Assembly (NCBI RefSeq): GCF_964204645.1 | Contig: NC_134035.1 | Location: 13,623,951 to 13,683,950, forward strand | Reading direction: 5' to 3' | Length of the DNA: 60,000 nt | From: Tubulanus polymorphus | Taxonomy: Eukaryota > Nemertea > Palaeonemertea > Tubulaniformes > Tubulanidae | In this document: one piece after another, positions 55,715 to 60,000 of the stretch | Layout: every line of letters begins with the position of its first letter | Position numbering within the stretch: the stretch's first letter is position 1 | The notes under the pieces: model-generated | Told to the model about the DNA's origin: nothing | Database searches by the model: none | Seen by the model: only the letters and a program-made list of their open reading frames with translations | Program-made: the position numbers and the translations under genes

Positions 55715-55920
55715 AGTTGACGCGGTCGCTGATTGATCCTCAATTGTGGCGGTTTGATTTTAAAAACTCGACGATATTTCGGGTGAGCTCTCTGTGATAT
55801 ATCGGACGAGCTCTCTCTCTATCTCAGATACTGATCACGTGTTAGATATGTTTGCGATATAGTGAATGAAGGAGAAGTCTCGATATATCAATAAATCCGT
55901 GTAAACTCAGTAGAAACAAT
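55702..55920 (-). CDS. Pax6: Pax6 start-codon exon (13 coding nt plus 5' UTR)
   Basis: Acceptor TTTATTTTCAG at 55921 and donor G/GTAAAA at 55701. Coding sequence is only 55702-55714: ATG CCT TCT AAA G (MPSK + first base of Gly or Glu). The context ACT-ATG has A at -3, and an in-frame TAA lies 15 codons upstream, so this is the first usable ATG. Joined to the paired-box exon it gives MPSKGHSGVNQ, very close to the short N-terminus of many invertebrate Pax6 proteins. The other 206 nt are 5' UTR. Confidence 0.85.
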
Positions 55921-56388
55921 CTGAAAATAAACAGAAAATGATAATGATAATGATATAAGTAAAAAAGATTTTGAGAGGAAAATTAATTAATTAATTAATT
56001 GATAATCTCACGACGGAGAAAGAGAGTGAGATTTCGAGCGATAGAAAAAGTAAAAATAATAATTCAGAATATTCAATTTCGTAGTAATTTAATTTTTAGA
56101 AACGTTGAACGGATTTTGAGCGTTTAATTCCAATTGTTACGTCGAGCATTAACCAATATGATAACTGCGTGAATTTATTAATATCATCGTGTGCCCCTCC
56201 CTTAGAAAAAATATTCTGCGAGAAAATGAATTCTAAATTTGAAATTATTTCCACCAAAAACTAATATCCGATCTTTCTGCGTATATTCGGGATAGTGAAT
56301 TAAGTCTAAAACTTTTCTTTAGATAAAAACCCGAAATTTGAAAAATTTTTCTCTTCTAGATTATAACTTTTCAATATATTTATTGTAC
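55921..56388 (-). other. Pax6 5' UTR intron, candidate, 468 bp
   Basis: Bounded by the strong acceptor TTTATTTTCAG and a weaker candidate donor CAG/GTACAA. It holds an AATTAATTAATTAATTAATT run (about 55981-56000), which is also a dense homeodomain-type site. Confidence 0.4.
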
Positions 56389-56880
56389 CTGCCGTTTATT
56401 TAATTTTATTCCGACGAGAATCTCGAATCGCGCGAACACAAACAAAGAATCCGATCCGCCGAAAATAAAACGATATTACCGAACTATCCTAAAATAACGA
56501 CGACAACACTCTAAAATAAACTACGTCCGAATTGTGTTGAACGTAACCTCGATTTCCATCTCGTATCCGCGCCCGATTGAGAGATTGAAAGCCTTCGACG
56601 CAAAAAATTCCAGTTTTAAATCGACGACGAATTAAAATCCCGTCTTCGCATCGCAACGACGTTAAACGCGTATACACAATAGATAAAGAAAAACGTTTAA
56701 AACGTCGTCGAAAAAAACTTCGACGTTTAAAAATTCAGTATACGTTTAGAATAACGTGGTTAATCCTAGGTTTTCACCGCGGTTGCGCGCACACGGAGAG
56801 ATAAAACTCTACTCCCGTTTCTGTTATTTTGTGTATCAGTGGTTTTTGTTAGAATTGTTGTCGGTTGATGAGTGAGCGAC
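56389..56880 (-). other. Pax6: Pax6 noncoding first exon, candidate
   Basis: Inferred from the splice acceptor at 55921, which needs an upstream exon, and from a donor CAG/GTACAA at 56388. The left limit is uncertain and the start is set only by the promoter-like sequence above it. CpG content rises across it. Other donors could be used. Confidence 0.3.
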
Positions 56881-57030
56881 CGAGCGACTCGTAACGCGTG
56901 TCCGATCTATTTAAAATAGTCAGCGCACAACAGTCACTCCGCCTGCTCTCTCGGGACGCAGCGCTCGTAGCGCCGTCACGCGGCCACTTCACAACTATCA
57001 ATACACCGATATATAAACCCCGAATCTAAG
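56870..57030 (-). promoter_or_regulatory. Pax6 promoter region, candidate
   Basis: CpG-rich compared with the flanks. On the gene strand it contains GTTTATATATCGG (about 57006-57018, TATA-like) and the palindrome CTATTTTAAATAG (about 56907-56919, TATA- or MEF2-like). No single start site can be picked by eye. Confidence 0.3.
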
Positions 57031-57654
57031 AGGAATTCGTTGATTAAATTCATTCCTACTTTAGTCGTTATGAAATATCGAAATCGTGCATAAAATCATA
57101 TCAGAATTTAGCTTATTCTGTTTTTGTGTCGAAATCGTCCTTTTAGATACCTATGAAATATATAAATGTTTCTTGAAAGCAGAAACGTCTTGTAAAACTA
57201 TACCAGCAAATGAAGAATTGATTATTTTAAAGAATATAAGCTTTAAGAATCGTGTTTTTATCATAATTACGAGAATGGGGCCCTTGCTGTTCTGGTCACA
57301 GGACACCACACTGGTTTCCATTGTTAAACTAATTCGATTTTAAAGACGCCATGATTTGAAACGTTCATTGTTTCCCGTTGGACCGGCGGTTTTTTTTATA
57401 AAGAAGTAAATCTCGGTTTCAAATTGCTCCCTTGCGTCAATCGTTATCGGCTGCGTATAACGCAGTGAATCTGTCGTCTGCGGTGTCTGGTGACTTACAC
57501 ACACGCTGCGGATTCGATCGGAAGAATTCGAATCCGGCGTTTTAGTAATATCTACAAAACGTCGAATCAAACGCCTTGGGAAACTCAACGAAAAAAACGT
57601 ATCAAATTGTGTTTGTTTATCGATTCGTAAATATTTTGCGATATAATTTTAAAT
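57031..57654. other. 5' flank of Pax6, no gene recognised
   Basis: Mixed-composition sequence with small chance frames on both strands; no family resemblance. Confidence 0.5.
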
Positions 57655-58320
57655 TGCTTTTATTCTAATAGTCATCTTCAGGAATACTGTATTCCTTGAG
57701 CTAGTGTAGTTTATTCAACGTTTCGACTATATCCTAATAGTCATCTTCAGGAATACTGTATTCCTTGAGCTAGTGTAGTTTATTCAACGTTTCCACTATA
57801 TCCAAATAGTCATCTTCAGGAATACTGTATTCCTTGAGCTAGTGTAGTTTATTCAACGTTTCGACTATATCCTAATAGTCATCTTCAGGAATACTGTATT
57901 CCTTGAGCTAGTGTAGTTTATTCAACGTTTTGACTATATCCTAATAATCATTCTCAGGAATACTGTATTCCTTGAGCTAGTGTAGTTTATTCAACGTTTC
58001 GACTATATCCTAATAGTCATCTTCAGGAATACTGTATTCCTTGAGCTAGTGTAGTTTATTCAACGTTTCGACTTTGTCCTAATAGTCATCTTCAGGAATA
58101 CTGTATTCCTCGAGCTAGTGTAGTTTATTCAACGTTTCGACTTTATCCTAATAGTCATCTTCAGGAATACTGTATTCCTTGAGCTAGTGTAGTTTATTCA
58201 ACGTTTCGACTATATCCTAATAGTCATCTTCAGGAATACTGTATTCCTTCAGCTAGTGTAGTTTATTCAACGTTACGAATATACCTAATCCTAATATCCT
58301 AAATAGCTCATCTTCAGGAA
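57655..58320 (+). repeat. 69-bp tandem array, about 9 copies
   Basis: The unit is AATAGTCATCTTCAGGAATA then CTGTATTCCTTGAGCTAGTG then TAGTTTATTCAACGTTTCGA and CTATATCCT. Copies are at least 95 percent alike. Each carries two hairpins: GGAATACTGTATTCC (7-bp arms) and GACTATATCCTAATAGTC (6-bp arms, spanning the unit junction). The same unit occurs inverted at 35225-35440 and 36035-36260. Confidence 0.95.
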
Positions 58321-60000
58321 CGTATAAATATAAAAAAAGATGAAAATATGGTCTGAATGATATCTATTTATGTGAGTTGAGTAGGAACCAATAAAATCTT
58401 GTACACTCATATTCAATAAAAGAGATGTCTCAGCTATTCGCGCGCTAAATGCCCTCATATTTTTATCACTGCGGTGTACAGAGACATGGACGAATCATAC
58501 TTGTGCACTTCAAATTAACCGATGACAAAAAAACTGCGCGATTAATCGAAAGAAAAACAGTTTGTTCGATTGTGCGCGAATAGCGTGGCATATACACGCG
58601 ATTTAGTCCGCATTGTTTGTCGTCTATTGCGAGTAATTCGAGCGGAATTTTCAATTTTACGTTTTTACAAACTCGTCGACTATGCGAGTTAGCGACAAAG
58701 CTCGACATTATTTTATAAGATTCCTGTTCCGATAGTGTGAGTGCATGTGTTTTTTAGCTCGGCGTATATCACCGTATAATGGCTTCAACAACAGGTATAA
58801 TGCATAAGACTTTAATTGGGGGTATACCTAACAATGCGCCGGGGATATAGGACAGCTTTCAATCAGTAAAACCGGCATGCGCGTCAAAAGAAGCCGAGAA
58901 TGAGAAGTAATGTGTTACGGATTCCGTCGATGCTCATTTATTTATCAGCGAACACGTATAAAAACTACACATGTATTGAGACAAGTATTCAGGCCCTCGC
59001 CCGCCCGCAGGGGACTCCTTTTCTTTAGATTTACCGTCAGTGGATCGTGTTTAAATTTGTGACATTTTTCGCTCAATAGCTCGACAAGTTGGTCCTTGAT
59101 ATTTATATATGGAAAAAAGTATATAAACGGATTGTAGATCGGGAATCGTATTGACTGTGAAACTCGCTACTTAAGTGTTGGGACCAGATTATCCAAATTC
59201 TTGAATTGGAATGCATTTTAGGACTCAAAAATAGAGATGACTTCAGTAATGTGACGACTTATCCAAATGATGACTTAGACTTAGTAAATCGAATTAGAAA
59301 TACACAAATAATTGGGCTCAATATTATAGAGAAAACTTTGATAATCTGACGACTTATTCAAACGATGACTTAACGCCAGTTTGACCGCGGAATTCTTCCA
59401 AAAACGTTTATGACGTCACAAACTACTGTTAAATTGTGTTCACATTTTTTTTTCTAACAACAAAATTACCCGTGAACATTTAATGAAATCGAGGGCCACG
59501 ATAGAGAGCGATCTAATGAGTAGGTAAACTGTGAAATAGCCGAGCTTCCTACGCGTTAAACGTATGTTTAATTCCGAGTTGGATATTATAGAAATGAGTA
59601 GGGGGTTCACTTGTGTTCGGGGACAATGCAATAAAACGTAGACCGCCGTTTGAATACCGCGTCTGCTTGATAATAGTTCAGCGGTACCGCGGGCGCTTTC
59701 TGGGGGACGAAACGGTCCTTTCTTAAGAACTCGAATTTTGATTGGTCGCCGCGCTCATTACCGATACCATCCTCTCTCCGAATCGCGGGCATCGATTTCA
59801 AAGGGATTTCGGGCGGCTTATAAATTGGCCCGGGGATACTGACCGTACTAATACCGCCACCTAGCGATAAAATCGAACATCGAGTCGCTTTATGAAAGTA
59901 AGATCTTTATCGTACGATATCTCAGATATCTCAAAACAGATCGATATATCAACCATATAGCAACAACACGTAGAAGAAGATTATAAAATATAAAACGATG
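58321..60000. other. Distal 5' flank of Pax6, no gene recognised
   Basis: Contains one copy of the GACTTATCCAAATGATGAC dispersed repeat (about 59215-59370). About 59640-59870 is GC-richer with a promoter-like look, but no exon or known peptide is found. Confidence 0.5.
59215..59370 (+). repeat. Dispersed repeat, GACTTATCCAAATGATGAC copy
   Basis: Holds GGACTCAAAAATAGAGATGA, GTGACGACTTATCCAAATGA and GAATTAGAAATACACAAATA, then a second half-copy with TGACGACTTATTCAAACGAT. Related to 36742-36866 and 51240-51370. Confidence 0.65.

Overview
The window is eukaryotic, intron-rich and A+T-rich, and it is dominated by one gene on the minus strand: a complete Pax6 (paired-box plus homeobox transcription factor). 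I rebuilt the gene from its splice sites. The start codon lies at 55712-55714 and the stop at 13096-13098, so the coding part covers about 42.6 kb. The main form joins nine coding exons into a predicted 438-residue protein: a four-residue start, the paired domain (about 5-132), a short linker, the homeodomain (about 224-283), and a Pro/Ser/Thr-rich tail ending in YWPRIQ. Two further phase-matched exons look like optional cassettes: a 33-nt microexon (44720-44752) that adds an AT-hook-like basic peptide just before the paired domain, and an 81-nt exon (21024-21104) in the linker. With both included the protein would be 476 residues.

The protein and the sequence context suggest an invertebrate animal. 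The four-residue start spliced to [10 protein letters not shown] and the repeat-rich introns fit a lophotrochozoan such as a mollusc, annelid or brachiopod. I cannot name the species. The 1-13 kb region is the 3' flank of Pax6 and 57-60 kb is its 5' flank. I recognise no second protein-coding gene in either; one isolated exon-like block on the plus strand (7230-7314) is noted.

Layout (minus-strand gene, so 5' is on the right): 57.0-60.0 kb upstream flank with a 69-bp tandem array; about 56.4-57.0 kb likely promoter and noncoding first exon; 55.7-55.9 kb start-codon exon; 44.7 kb microexon; 33.3-33.7 kb main paired-box exon; 29.5-29.7 kb end of the paired domain plus linker; 26.1-26.2 kb possible internal first exon for a paired-less form; 21.0 kb linker cassette; 17.8-18.0, 17.5-17.6 and 15.8-16.0 kb homeobox exons; 15.2, 13.8 and 13.1 kb tail exons; then the 3' flank.

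The introns and flanks are full of young-looking repeats. Several tandem arrays seem to be amplified pieces of small inverted-repeat transposons (MITEs): a 47-bp unit at 28.0 and 42.7 kb in opposite orientations, and a TTCCACAGTT-type unit at about seven places. A 69-bp unit recurs at 35.2, 36.1 and 57.7-58.3 kb. Most open reading frames longer than 60 codons here come from these arrays or from chance; the real exons were recognised by protein similarity, phase and splice sites.
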